A stretch of DNA of 64,000 nucleotides from Akebia trifoliata (Eukaryota > Streptophyta > Magnoliopsida > Ranunculales > Lardizabalaceae): positions 17,249,086-17,313,085 of the forward strand of contig CM030707.1 of assembly GCA_017979445.1 (NCBI GenBank), given 5' to 3'. Every line of letters starts with the position of its first letter. Position 1 is the first letter of the stretch. The translations under genes and the position numbers were made by a program. The notes below the pieces were generated by a model. It worked only from the letters and a program-made list of their open reading frames with translations, made no database searches and had not been told where the DNA came from. This document shows, piece by piece, positions 1-12,300 of this stretch.

Positions 1-451
1 ATCATTTTTATTGTGTACCATTGTACTTGTACCACTAGAATATATTAATCTATTATTAACATGTACATTTTTTTCTAACAAAAAAAAAAATAAAACAAAA
101 AAAGTCAACGTCGTATGTTATAATCAATTTCCCAGACTTTTAAGAATATTTTAATTATAAAGTCAAACATATCCACCATATTCTAGAAACACGACTTCAC
201 ATTTTATGGACAATATTTTTCTCAATCTCTCCATCCCTACCAATAAAATCATGGTATTTGAGATATTTCCATATAGTAAACTTTTATCAGTTGTTCCTCT
301 CCATACGTTTTATACTAATCTCTCCATCCTTACAAATAATTAAATCATGATATTCGAAATGTTTCCAAATAATAATTAATATAAATTATCCTGTTTTTAA
401 GCTTAGACAGACACAATACAACAAGCCACTTTTAACCCAACTTATCAAATC
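1..451. other. AT-rich intergenic sequence
   Basis: No coding similarity, structured RNA or clear repeat was seen. The stretch is very AT-rich with long A and T runs and ends at the left target duplication of the hAT-like element that starts at 452. Confidence 0.5.
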
Positions 452-1379
452 TAGGGCTGAAACATGAGTGGGCTGGCCTGAGCTCAACCCGGTTGGAAGA
501 GGGTTCAAGCAAGCCAACTCAACCTGAACCCCGAAGGCACATCCTAATATTTAAATATTTTTATATTAATTACAGATTTTTATTTATTTTTAACCTATTT
601 TTTTTTTATTTTTTCCTATAACTATGTTTTTGTCACGTCTTTAGTTTAGTTCAGTTTTAAGTAATTTAGAAGTTGTTTGGATAGTTTCTATTTCAACTTT
701 ACGAATTTTTTTGAAATTCCCCTTTGCACTCCCTTTAAATGATTACACTCCAAAAATAATTAAAAAAAGTAATGTTGTTCCTTTTTGTTTGTGTGTGTGT
801 GTGTGTGTGGAGGGGAGGAATTATTGCTAATTCGATAATTTTTGTAAGAAATATTTTTTTGTTTCTGAATTATATATACAAAGTTATGTTCTCTTGAAAT
901 ACATGGGGTCAATTTAAATTCTAAACAAAGATTAGAAAATCAGCGCCTTAATTAAATTGGAGCCAAAGAGAGCACAAACGAAATCAATCACAAAACACAA
1001 TTAAAGTAGAAGACAAGCAAAGAATACAAAACTACAAGTTAAAATAAAACTTAAACCTTAAAAGATTAGGCATTGGAGTACAAGCAGTAGGTTAACATAG
1101 AGATTATAAAAAATAACAAATTTTTTAAGGTTGGTGTGCAACTAGTTGGTCCCTAACTTAATTAATGGTACTGACATTAAGGACTTAGGAATTAATGGGA
1201 AGCATCATCCTAAAACTCCCAAAATTTCCTAACTCGAGCTAACCCAATGTTAGAAGATCCAGCTCGGGTTGAGTTTGGATTAACGATCGTGATACGATGT
1301 TTGGATTGAGTTGAGAATGTGTTGAAGGTTTTGTCACTTGGGTTGAGCCACCCTCCAACCCGCCTAGGTTGCAGGCCTA
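452..1379. mobile_element. hAT-like non-autonomous element, 928 bp
   Basis: The ends are imperfect inverted repeats: the left end reads TAGGGCTGAAAC and the right end, reverse complemented, TAGGCCTGCAACC, both followed by a copy of GCTCAACCC. The 8 bp on each side, atcaaatc (444-451) and atgaaatc (1380-1387), match at 7 of 8 positions, the target-duplication length of hAT elements. No transposase reading frame is present. A GT microsatellite lies inside at 790-809. The hAT assignment is an inference from TSD length and terminal sequence. Confidence 0.6.
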
Positions 1380-2316
1380 ATGAAATCAGTTGTTTACATA
1401 CATTTTAGTTGCCTTTTTAAAGTTGATGAAAAGGGTAAATTATTTAATAGACCTTTGGATTGGGACATCTTTCTAAATGCACCTTAAGTTTTACAGCCAA
1501 GTTAGTAAAATCTTCCAGAGGGATGTTTAGAAAGAAACCCCTCCTTAAGGGTTCGTTAGGCAATTTTTCCTCCTTAGCGTTCTTTTCACCATTTATTTTA
1601 TTTTATATTATGGGTATCCCACCCGAAAGTCCTACGTGCAACAGATTGAGTCAAGAGTGAACAGGACCTAGAGGATGGCCCAAGAAATTCATAGCTTCGG
1701 GGCTTTACTTTGCACCATTTATGTTTAACTCTCCTAGAGTGAGACAAAAGTTGGTATCTAGTGCCCTTATTTTATTTTATTTTTGTCTCAATATTTGTCC
1801 ACCAAAGTTTCCTTTGTCATCTAATCAAATTGCTTTCTTTTTTTTATCAGGATTTTAAAATACAGCAAGTAGAAGCACAAGAAGTTAGTTTTTTTTTTTT
1901 TTATAAAGATTTTCATCTTTCTTTTGAAGGCTTCATCTTCTCCTAGGTTTACATGATGGTTCGTTTTTTGAAATTAAGGAGGTGCTTCTAACACATTATG
2001 CAGAACAATAGAATTTTCGTCAAAATCTAATCAAAAGATCCATGCACAATCAAAGATAGAGCTTTCTCAGCCGTTCATTCAATGGAGTCTCAAACATTGT
2101 TTTAGACTAGAAGACTTGGGTGTGGACAGTGAAACTCGTTTAGCGACACCAAATCTTAGGGATAAAAGTGTTACTAGAGGTGTGAAAAGCAAATATTTTT
2201 TAATCTTCAAAATATTATTAAACAACTTAACTAACCAAGACAATTCACATTTTTGTACTCGTATTAAAATATCATATGATCTTAGTCCCTTCTACGCTTT
2301 AAGAATAATGATTATC
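1380..2316. other. Intergenic sequence without recognisable features
   Basis: Only short random open frames (60-70 codons) are present, none resembling a known protein. There are poly-T tracts and no convincing inverted or direct repeat. Confidence 0.45.
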
Positions 2317-2462
2317 TAGCACCCCCTTTGACATACACCCCCATCACAGAACCGTAGATCATTTGCCTCAAGTTACGCAAAATCATAAATCTTTTTCTTA
2401 TGTATCTTGAGGAAAATGATTTACGATACTGTTATTGGGGTGTATGTCAGAGGGGGGCATTA
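2317..2462. mobile_element. Foldback MITE, 146 bp
   Basis: The two halves form a near-complete hairpin. The left arm carries CACCCCC, then GACATACACCCC, then GTAGATCATTTGCCTCAAG; the right arm carries the inverse of each. The 7 bp gattatc occurs immediately outside both ends (2310-2316 and 2463-2469) and is a probable target duplication. A related, more eroded copy lies at 49853-49975. It has no coding capacity. I cannot assign a superfamily with confidence because a 7 bp duplication is not typical. Confidence 0.65.
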
Positions 2463-2509
2463 GATTATCATGAATCTTGACGTTTATTTTAATTCTTACT
2501 TGTAGAAGG

Positions 2510-3063
2510 TGTAGAGGGTAAAATTGATATTGGACGTGTGATGTAAATAAGACGAATATCGATGATCGATCACACAATAATTAATGCATATTTCCAGACA
2601 TTTATTTATATATCCTTGATTAGATTTTTTATTTTATTTTTAAGAATGTAATCTTATCTAGAAATAGAAAATCTCCTAATTGACTAAAGAATTCCTATTT
2701 CTAAATAAGACTAAATTTTGTAGAGAATTCTGATTTATTTGACTTTTCTTTTAGGATTTATCTTTTTTTTTCTATGTAAAGAGAACAATTAGATAGCAAG
2801 GGGAAAAGCTCTTAAGAGAAAAAAGAGAGGAAAAGATGCTAGGATTTGTAAATCTTATAATGGCTTGAAGAATAGTGGAATAGCTCTTCATAACTCGGGG
2901 ATGTAGTTCGATTTTGGGACAAACCCTGTAAACAAATCTTGCTCTTGTCTTCTCTCTCTTTCCCTTCTCTTTGATTATTTTTATGTGTGATTTTTGATCA
3001 TTTGCATGCATCAAGAACAATGAAGATCAATTGTTAAGGATAAATCTCGAGAAATCGATGACA
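2510..3063 (+). repeat. 5' LTR of the 2.5-6.1 kb retroelement
   Basis: Starts TGTAGAGGGTAAAATTG and ends GATGACA. It shares several colinear blocks with 5553-6075, including gatcgatcacacaataa and an aacaatgaagatc block near the 3' end. Confidence 0.7.
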
Positions 3064-4589
3064 TTTACAAATTGGCATCGCTGCCGAGACGAATGAAAGC
3101 AATACAATTAACCACGATTAATGATGAGTTGGAGATTGTCCCAAGATGGATTAGACTTTTTTTTCGATTGGATTCTTGGGTGTTGTGCAAATCTATATTT
3201 TGCACATCGATATTGGTGGCGTTAATTATGGATCTTTGTACAGTAGAGTCATCCATCAAGGTTGCTTTGCTATCTTTCGTCTTAGGGATCCTGTCGAAAA
3301 CAAGTCTATAAGAATGAAGAGGAAGGGCAGAGCAATATGGTCACGATTTATCCACCTATGAGTAGAAAGGGATTTGCAATTTACGGCTTGGTGGATAAGT
3401 ATGGATGTGCAGTGGTTAAAACTGGACGAATGCATCTGATATGCGATATTCAATCACAGGATTAGATTGATGAGTTACCTTTGATGGCTAAATCTTTCAG
3501 TTCAAATTCACGCTGAATGCGTCTTGGTTGGGCTTACATCCACACGTTGGATTTGATTCAGATTCGACTCTTCCCCAAAGTCTCTGGTAAAAAAGGTAAG
3601 GATAAAAAAGATGATTTGATTGGGTGCTAGGCATGTACATCGCGCGCTTGATATGGGAACCCACCCCTTTATTTCCATTTGAAAGAGATCAGAGGCTTGA
3701 GTATGTTAGGCGGCAATTAAATGTTGGGCATACACATCAATTCCTTTACGTGGATTGTAATCTTAAAGGATGATTTCTAAGGGAAAAGGTGTAAATTTAA
3801 CCAGGAAGAGTAGAGAATAGGTCTACTCCACGTTGAAGGGTGGAGGGTACACCAAGGTCAAGTGTACATCACAGCAAGGATTTCACAAGAAGGGTCCACT
3901 ATGGCAAGAGTTCTAATGTTCCCAGATATCTTTAACCTTAAAAGATTTAATTTGGTTTTTGTCCATACATCATTATTGATGTATTGGACACCTTATTTAA
4001 TTTGAAAAGCTATACAAGTAAAGAGAACATTGGTCCAATTCAATTTGTGAGGGGGGACCCCCAATTCCCACCAAATTATACCAGGGTACCTAATTGTCAA
4101 TTCAACCAATAAATAGTATCGAGCAATTATATTTTTTGGGGGCTTAATTATGTCGATCAGATTGATAAATAAAACTGGGGGCTAATTTTAAGCCCAACTC
4201 AATCTAGTTTAAAGACTCCACTGAGTTAAATGGTTTGGTTTATTATTTGATTTCTGATCCACCAAGTCACGGTACACATGGGGACTCGATTTAAGTTCAG
4301 TCTGAAATGGAATAGGCTAATTTCTAATTGGACCCCTTAAATAAGAGACATCTTTTATTCAATTTAAGAACTAGTCTAAGTCACAAGATTCGGCTAAGTC
4401 GAACTTATAAGTCAAGAATTTGATTAAGTCAGGAGACTATGTCAAATCACATGACTAGATTGGAGGCTACTAATCACATTATATTCCGTGCATGTGCTAT
4501 TGGTTTTTGGTGTTGCTTAAAAGTTGCAGGTTGCAGGAAAAACACTTAACAAACTAGACTCATTGAGGAAGTCCGATCCAAATTCTAAG

Positions 4590-4960
4590 AAACTTGAAAA
4601 AAATTTAGTCACGTGTGGTTCAGGGTCCTAAGTGACTTATGTTATCTAGAGTGGCAGTACGACTTAATTGCTTAGCAGAGAAAAGTCCAGTCCTGTGTGA
4701 CTCAGGGTCTTACATGACCTATGTTGTCCAGAGTGACATTGTGACTTAATTACCTAACCAAAAAAAGTTCAGTCTTGTGTGACTCAAGTCCTGAGTGACC
4801 TATGTTGTCCGAAGTGGCAGTGTAACTTAATTGCCTAGTAGAGAAATGTTCAACCCTGTGTGGCTTAGGGTTCTGAGTAACTTATGTTGTGACAGTGTTA
4901 CTTAATTCCTAACAGAGGAAAGTTCAACCATGTGTGGCTCAGGGTCCCTAGTATAGTTAG
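4590..4960 (+). repeat. Imperfect ~85 bp tandem repeats in the retroelement interior
   Basis: About four to five degenerate units follow one another. Each contains a form of TGTGTGGCTCAGGGTCCT, then GACTTATGTTGTCC, then GTGGCAGTGTGACTTAATTGC. From about 4960 to 5230 a second, different series follows with the recurring words CTAGTATAG, GGGTTGACTAAGCA and GTAGATAGA. Noncoding tandem arrays between LTRs are known from other large plant retroelements. Confidence 0.6.
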
Positions 4961-5552
4961 GTTTACTGAGCAGGGTTGTGTAGACAGAAGAAAGATGGGT
5001 AAACAAAACAGAACTGGATCCCTAGTATAGATGGGTTGACTAAGCAAGACTATGTAGATAAAGTAGAGTTAGGTAAACAAAACAAAGCTAGGCCCATAGT
5101 ATAATTGCGTAAACATAGCAGAACTAGATCCTAAGTATAACTGGGTTAACTAAGTAGGTCTTTGTAGATAGAATAGAGTTGGGTAAACCGCACAGGGCTA
5201 AGTAGACAGAGCAGAGTTGGGTTCTGAGTATAGTTGGATTATGAGTGATCAAGATATTTTGAGTGAAAGAACATCCCTGAGTGACTTAAGAGTCTTAAAT
5301 GACTAATGTCCTGAGTGGTAACTCTGAAGTGAGAGGATGAAAGTCGTATAACCAAGATATCTTGAACGACTACTTTGACCTGAGTGACTAAAGATGTCCT
5401 GAGTAACCACAAGGTTCCAAGGGACCATTGTTTCCTCAAAGAAAAAAGAGGGAACAATATTTTTATAAAGCAAAGTAAAAAACATGAGTAGTGTAATATT
5501 CTCGTAAGTGGATCTCTACCTTACCAGTCTCCACCAACGAGAAGGGACTAAT

Positions 5553-6075
5553 TATAGAGGGTAAAATCGATATTGAACGCGTGACCTAAATAAAACGAAC
5601 ATCATTGATCGATCACACAATAATAATTAATGCATATCCCAAAGCATTGATTAATATATCATTAATTAGATTTTTTGTTAAGATTGTAATCTTATCCACA
5701 AATAGAAAGTCATCTAATTAAATAGAGAATATCTATTTCTAGATAAGGATAAATTTTGTAGAGAATCTTGATTTGTTTGATTTTTCTTTTAAGATTTGTC
5801 TTTTTATTTATATATGGAGAATGATTAGGTAGAAAGGGGAGAGGCTCTTAAAGAAAAAAGAGGAAAGGAGACTAGCTTAAAGAATAAGGGAATGACTCTT
5901 CGGAACACGTAGACGTAGACCATTTTGGGACGAACCTCGTAAACAAATCTTACTTCTTGTATTCGCTCTCTTTACTTTCTCTTTGATTATTTTTCTATGT
6001 GATTTTTGATCATTTGAGTGCGTCAAGAACAATGAAGATCGATTATTAGGAGTAAATCTCGAAAAATTGACGACA
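5553..6075 (+). repeat. 3' LTR of the 2.5-6.1 kb retroelement
   Basis: Direct repeat of 2510-3063, beginning TATAGAGGGTAAAATCG and ending with GACGACA. The first TG of the canonical end has become TA. It is about 30 bp shorter than the left copy. Confidence 0.65.
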
Positions 6076-7147
6076 TCCAGATTTTACCTTTAAAAAAGGT
6101 ATATAGGGCCTAATTTGGATAAAATCCTAACCTTATAGGTGACTTAAACTCTGTGAAGGGTCTGGAAATTAAGCATGGCAATTTTCCATGTAACCTAACC
6201 CTGTGGTACCTTGTATATTAGGAATCTCTATTCGACTTAGTAGCTCGGTTGAGCTGGGTAGCCACTCTGCCTAGCATGAAAGGAGCAGAGCACGACAAAG
6301 TCCTTGGACAAGCTCTACCCTCTTCTAAGTAGGGAATGAGAGTATCCCGAGAAATGGATAGCTTACAAATTATAGACTCTTAGACTCCTTAATTGGTGGA
6401 ACATTATTCCCACATCACTGAGATTTTGGGGAGGATAATTCCCAATCCTTCTAAAGAAAATTGCCTATAAAAAGGGCAAGGCCATTGAGGAAAATGCTTT
6501 TTGGGGTGGTGAGAGAACTGTTACACACAACATTTTCTTGAGAGATTACCTAAGGCGTCAAAGAGTATTTGGCAGGTACCAATTCGATGCCCCAGCTCGA
6601 CGAAAAAAGGAATCACCATTGGAGCAACAGTTTGAGGTGCAAAGGGGAAGCTCAGAACTTACCCCTACATCTGTGGGAAAAGTAGAAAAAAAAAAAGGTT
6701 TTATAAAAAGTTACAATGGTAAGAACGAGGTTTTGGCCCAGAAAATGCCTTAATGGCATAGATGGCTGAGATAGTGAGAAAACAGAAGACATGTGAGGTA
6801 CGATGGAGAACATGACCACAAAAATGAGAGTTTACGATGTCGTCTAAAGGCCCAACAACAGGAAAAGTAATATCAGCACTGTCACAGGTCAGGGAAATGA
6901 GGGATGACCCACAAGAGAAAGCCAGTGAATAAAAAACTCCAGACAAAGAAGATTAATCAACCACAACTTCCACTACCTAGACAGGCCAACTCACAAGGTT
7001 GACACGAGAACAGGTCATAGAGAACGATCAGAAAGGAGGTCATGAGAAGCAACGACATAGGCCAAGTGGCTGCTCATGCAGTAAGAGGAAACCCAAAAAT
7101 CTACCTTGACAATCGAGATCCTGACTACTGAGATGTTGAAGAAGATC

Positions 7148-7600
7148 ATGGCAACAAGATTTACTCTATTCAATGGCACAAAATATCGTATGGAATATTT
7201 GTACTACTTCATGTAGATGTTGCCTCTATGGGAAGGGAATGAGGCCTTAATGGGTTGGTTGTTCTCGTCCAGTCTGGAAGGTAGCACACTAACTTGGTTT
7301 CATAGATAACCGAACAATTCTATTGCCAGCTTTGAGGACCCTAGTACAACTTGTGTTGCTCGATAGGGTGGAGATGTCAACACCTTATTCAACGTGAGGA
7401 CGTACATGGGAGAGATTCTCGGGGACAAGTGGAGTTCACCATTAGGGTGTAACGAGCAACGAAGGACTCAGGTAATATTCTAGTCGTTCCTCATCCTTTC
7501 CACCTTTGTCAGAAGGTACAAATTCCCCACCATTTTCCGAGGAACGATTTATGCGACTTGAACAGAAGCAGGGATTGAGAACCTAATCCTAAGCTTGTCC
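7148..7600 (+). pseudogene. Retrotransposon gag fragment, Ty3/gypsy-like
   Basis: Reading from the ATG at 7148 gives about 53 codons, of which the last part, SSLEGSTLTWFHR, matches the conserved gag segment (S-L-x-G-x-A-L-x-W-F) of plant Ty3/gypsy elements. In-frame stops occur at 7214 and 7307. Downstream in shifted frames there are gag-like words such as NNSIASFED and NTLFNVR, so at least one frameshift is present. No zinc knuckle or polymerase domain follows. The fragment is not functional. Confidence 0.6.
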
Positions 7601-8234
7601 AGGTTAAGAGCCATCAAAAATGAAAAGAAGGAAAGAAATACCCCTTGATGAAGGAATAGGAAGAACCTGAGTGGGATAGAACATTCAGGAAGGGACACAT
7701 GGTTTTTCCCTCAATCGTTGGACTCCCTTGGGAAAACGTAAAAAAGATGACATGCTTGAGGGTTGAAAAGGCACATTGAGATGGCTGATTCTTAGCCGCT
7801 ATATCACATCACAACCATCCCAAGAAATTACAAATGATGGTAACATTAAATGCAGATGACTGTTGAAATGAAAAAAACATTATGATTGACCTCGAACAAA
7901 TGAGCCCTAATGATGGGATCCGATAGAATAGTAAACGATTATCAAGAAGATGGCGTAGACGTGTGTCTTCTCGAGAGGGGATAATTGTGTAGGGCGAAAT
8001 TCAGATAGAATCCTGACCTTACACATGAGGTTATATCTAAGAAGGGTTCAGAAATTGAGCAGGATGGTTCTCCATGTAACTAATCCCTTGGTACCTCACA
8101 CCATAAGAAGCTTTCTTCAGCTTAATAGCTGAGTCAAACTAGGTAGCCATTCTACCTAGCCTGAAAGGAGTAGATCAGGGCAAACCCTCAAGCGGTCTCA
8201 CCTATCCCCTGCGTAGGAAAAGGGAGATATTCTA

Positions 8235-8440
8235 ATTAGGGACTCTTTCCACCTACACACTCCTTGATTGGGGGGAGATTATTCCCACATTCATGAGATT
8301 TTGGGGAGGATAATTCCCAATCCCTATAATAAGGAACGGGGGTTACAAAACAAAATTAGGGACTCTTTCCACCTACACTCCTTGATTGGGGGGAGATTAT
8401 TCCCACATTCATGAGATTTTTGGGAAGGAACAGGGGTTAC
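8235..8440 (+). repeat. Tandem duplication inside the 3' LTR
   Basis: A block starting aattagggactctttccacc and including GGGGGGAGATTATTCCCACA occurs at about 8235 and again at about 8354. The first copy has the fuller spacer. The 5' LTR has only one copy, so the duplication postdates insertion or arose in one LTR. Confidence 0.6.
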
Positions 8441-8989
8441 AAAACAAAAGGGGGAAATTAAGGAAAGAAAGTTGCCTATAAAATGGGAGGAGAGGCCATT
8501 GAGGAAAGGACTTTCAGGGTGGTAAGGGAACTGTTCGACACTGCATCTTTTCTTGAGAGATTATCTAACTTGGACGTTGGAGAGTGTTCGACAAGTACCA
8601 CACCGATGCCCCATCTCAGCGAAGCAGGACTCACCGTTGGAGTAGCGGTTCGAGGGGTAAAGGGGAAGCTTGGATCTTTACCCCTGCAGAAGGTATATCA
8701 TCGCTAAAGATAAAACCGCATTCATTCAAACCGCCCAGCAAACAAATTCATGAATGAATTATATAGTAGAAAAGCATGCAGCAATCACAAGGTATTTGAA
8801 AACTACACTGTACAACTCATGCAGACACCTGGCTGGATGCTGTATTGAAAACCAAGCATCCAAAAGGATAACAGAACAGGTGACCACAATCCATGGTCCA
8901 TACACAACAATCAATATTCTGGATTACAAACAGAGGCAATGAAACAATCATCCTATCTTAAGCATCACACATATAAAACAACGTAAAAG

Positions 8990-9131
8990 GTGTCAGCTTG
9001 CTAAGTTGGTTAAAGTCTCTGAGTGTTGATACCACAACCTGGGTCTGGGTTCAAAATCCACCTTCGCCTAGTAAGTACTGATCATTAATCTCGCCTACCT
9101 AGCAAAACCGAAAAAAAAAAAAAAAAAAAAA
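8990..9131 (+). mobile_element. tRNA-derived SINE with poly-A tail
   Basis: The head carries an RNA polymerase III box A-like sequence (TTGCTAAGTTGGTTA, about 8998) and, some 50 bp on, a box B-like sequence (GGGTTCAAAATCC, about 9047). A unique body follows and the element ends in an A-rich tail of about 21 A to 9131. This is the standard layout of plant tRNA-derived SINEs. A target duplication was not clear. It is not a tRNA gene because no cloverleaf can be drawn beyond the promoter boxes. A related copy in the opposite orientation is at 10802-10922. Confidence 0.75.
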
Positions 9132-9228
9132 GTATAAGATGGTGCAAAGGCAGGTTTCCCCATTCATGACAATAGGTTGGCTACTTGATAAGTTCCCATT
9201 AAAATTCTCAACAAAACAGATAAAATAA

Positions 9229-9351
9229 GAGAGCTACTAATTAGCAGACCGACTTTTACTTATAACACACTAATCCAAATGTAAACAATTATCTTAATTT
9301 AAAAAGGATTGGTGTGTTGTAAGAAAAAGATGGTGTGGCAATAGAATTTCT
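9229..9351. mobile_element. 123 bp MITE, family with 9 bp target duplication
   Basis: Terminal inverted repeats start GAGAG and contain a variant of ATTGCCACACCAACTTTTACT. Flanks ataaaataa (9220-9228) and ctaaaataa (9352-9360) match at 8 of 9 bases. Other members are at 21291-21410, 21949-22050 and 50599-50718. The 9 bp duplication suggests a Mutator-like origin. Confidence 0.7.
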
Positions 9352-9385
9352 CTAAAATAAAAGAGAAGAATACCTGTCTAGCCTG

Positions 9386-12300
9386 TCAATCATTTCTTTG
9401 GATTATTGGTTCAGAAACCCTCAACACATATCTTCCCACAATGTTTTCAACAGGAAGAGGACCCCTGTGATCAAGTAAATGTGAGAGAATATGAGGAAAA
9501 AAAGTCTGAAGGTCCTGTACAAGGCTAGAAAAATGTTCATTAAAAAGATCTATCTAAAAGATAAATGACTAATGATAAATTGACTCGAAAAAAGCCACTT
9601 GAAATTCACTCGCTGATGTGGATGTATACGGAACCATAAATCTTTTTCATTGTGTATCCCAAAAGAAAAGATCTATGGTTATGTGCACATGCCACCTCAG
9701 TGAGTGAATTTCAAGCGGCTTTTTTCAAGTATTTTATCACGACTCAAAATAAATTTCTTATACTATAGGATTCTCAAGAGACACAAATTTCTTTCTGAAA
9801 TAATATTCTCGATCCCCAGCAATGGTCATCTTCAGACATTATCGAAGGAAAAAAAAATGATGAATGATGAACAAAATGAAGCTCATACGGTACAAGAATA
9901 CTACCAAACATGCGAGTCACAGCTGTTGTTACGATTGTCCCCCAACACAAAAACATGATCTTGTGGCACACGCTGCAAATTCAGGAAATGTGAAAAATTG
10001 GTCTGGAGCAATCATTTTTGGTCTGGCCAAAATAAATAATGAAGGCAACGACCAAGCAGATGGTGCACCGTCTGAGTTTCACAATCATGAAGCTCTCAGA
10101 TGTCAACAACATGGAGTCACCGGGCCAATTCTTTCCCTCCCCTCTCGCTCCCATATTTCCTCTTTTATTCATCCAATCAAATGGTGCGGACTTTTTTCGA
10201 AATAATTGACCATGTGATCTTTTTTGCCCTGGCGGTTCTACCCCGTAATGTTGTTCAAGAACACGCTGCTGGTGAAAGAAACTTCATGAAAAAAAAAAGA
10301 GTAAATGAAACATAAGATATGATGGGTAAGTGAATGCGCACAGTTGCATTCAATTCGTATGTTGGCAGCTCTGCAATGAAATCTTCCTTTTGGGCGATCC
10401 CATTGACATAAAGCAACCCATGATGAACCTGCATAGTTTACAAGAAAAATCATTTGTAACAAAGAATTCAACCTTCTTATTTTATTATTCTTGATGAGCT
10501 ATACATTAATCCATCCTCCTTAATGGGATATTCCCCACACCATATCTGGTCCACAGACTGTTTTGCAGAGATAAACGATCATTTGGAGCCTTCTGTATTG
10601 ACTATGAAAATTAACTAGAATTCCGAGTTTGCTTTATACTTATAAACTCCATCTTTAACCATTATAACAAAAATACTTGAATGAGACAGGACAGAAATTT
10701 CAATGTGATCACATTCTCACGAAATTACCCATCAGGCACATTGTGCAGCAGCGGGGAAAACCAGTCTGAAATTCTTAGTGTCTCAATCTCTACAGATACA
10801 TCATCAATAAGGATAGGCAAACCACTTAGTGATGAGTAATTAATGGGTGAAGACCGGTTTTGAACCCAGGTCGGTCATGGTATCAACATTCACAAACTGA
10901 ACCAACTTAGCCTGCTGGCAACTAAAAAAAAAATTAAGTTTGTAGCCACTCAACATATATTTTTTTGGAAAAATTAAGTTTGTAGCCACTCAACATATAT
11001 TTTTTTGTATATACCCCATAAAAGGGACCATAAATCTTCATTTTTAAGATCAAAAGCTACAGTTTTATTGAAGTTGAAGGTGAGTCAGAGCTTTTAACCC
11101 CCCACCCCGATAAACAAAAAAAAATATACATTACATATTTATTTTATAAGTGTTTTTATTTTTTATCCTTTTGTAGATTATATGCTTCAATGCTTGTAAA
11201 TGCATAAGATCTGAGGCAGGCAAGATTGATGGGTAAACAATGTTTAAGGCTTGGTTTATCGATATTCTGTTAAGCATAACATGAATGTTGCTTTGATATA
11301 TAGTTCAATGGAAAATTAATTATTTCTATTTTAACTAGAAATATTTAGAATGTCTTTCAAGCAGTAAATTGCATTTTATGTGAATACAAATACATAACAA
11401 GGCACCCATCATATATAGTTGTCAACAAATTTTAGAAACCAGAACCAAAGTGTCAGATAAATTTACGATCAAAATGTTCTCACAAAACAATAAGAAAAAC
11501 AATCACGTGCATATGAGATAGGATTGTTTATTCATATAAAACTATCAAAAGCAAAGTAAATGTGGAAAGATGGGATAGGATTGTTTTTTCGAAGACTTAT
11601 CATGGACTCAAATTTTCAATTCCAGGCACTAAAAATAATAGACATAAACTTCACTGTGACAAGTTTAAAATAGAAAGATCAGAAAAGAAATGTCGAAATA
11701 ACGGGTATAATATTGTGAACCTCTCTTTCCCCAGTACTAAATAGAAAGCTTTCTCACTTCTTTACTGAAGCTATCATACTTCCATTATTTATTTTTCTTT
11801 TTATTATAAGCCTTCCATTAATTTTTCCAAGTTCTGTATTCACCTAAAATGGTGTGATTGTGAGGTTTATACATGTTATAGACTATAGGCCATTGAAAGG
11901 CCTCAACCCACATCTCCATAACAAAAAACATTACAGTTAAAGTTCCCGAGTGCACAGTCATTTTACATTTTCCTATAATATTAATATATATTCCATGTTG
12001 TTACCATAGTTTTTTAATTTTCTATAGTGTTTCTATACATGATTGTAGTTTTGTATGGACTGTAAAAACTTCAATATAAAAAATTTATATTTAATAAGGC
12101 ATTACCTCGACCCAGTCACCTGTCTTCGCTACTATTCTTTTAATGAAGACATCTTCTTTCTTGTATCCCATATCCTACAGTGAACAGAAAGAGAACAAAA
12201 CATCAAACATAAGATCAATGATAAAATTCAAGACATGATACTGAATTTTTATTACATTACCAACCTGTAAATTCCTAGGTGCTTTGAAAAGTACAATATC

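Larger units (their letters stand above)
2510..6075 (+). mobile_element. Degenerate non-autonomous LTR retrotransposon
   Basis: Two direct repeats about 520-550 bp long (2510-3063 and 5553-6075) bound a 2.5 kb interior. The left LTR runs from TG to CA. Just inside it, at about 3073, is a sequence close to TGGCGCCGTTGCC, the primer-binding site known from several plant Ty3/gypsy lineages. A purine-rich tract precedes the right LTR. The interior encodes no gag, protease, reverse transcriptase or integrase I can recognise; instead it has tandem repeats. The LTRs have diverged clearly by substitutions and indels, so the insertion is old. No matching 5 bp target duplication is visible. Confidence 0.7.
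6102..8701 (+). mobile_element. Second degenerate LTR retrotransposon with gag remnant
   Basis: Direct repeats at roughly 6102-6672 and 7988-8701 share many colinear words, for example GGTAGCCA, CCTAGC, GAAAGGAG, GAGATTTTGGGGAGGATAA, TTGCCTATAAAA and GGCCATTGAGGAAA. The sequence TATAAAA around 6466 and 8476 could be the LTR promoter. The interior of 1.3 kb carries only a broken gag fragment. The element abuts the previous one with only 26 bp between them. Outer ends are approximate and no target duplication is clear. Confidence 0.65.

Noticed and set aside
4590..5420. Regularly spaced repeats that might suggest a CRISPR-like or satellite array.
   Set aside because: Units are about 80-85 bp, degenerate and without unique spacers, inside an LTR retroelement of a plant genome.
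8990..9070. tRNA gene candidate because of box A and box B.
   Set aside because: No acceptor or anticodon stem can be paired, and a body plus A tail follow, which fits a SINE. The same argument applies at 10802, 36020 and 60214.
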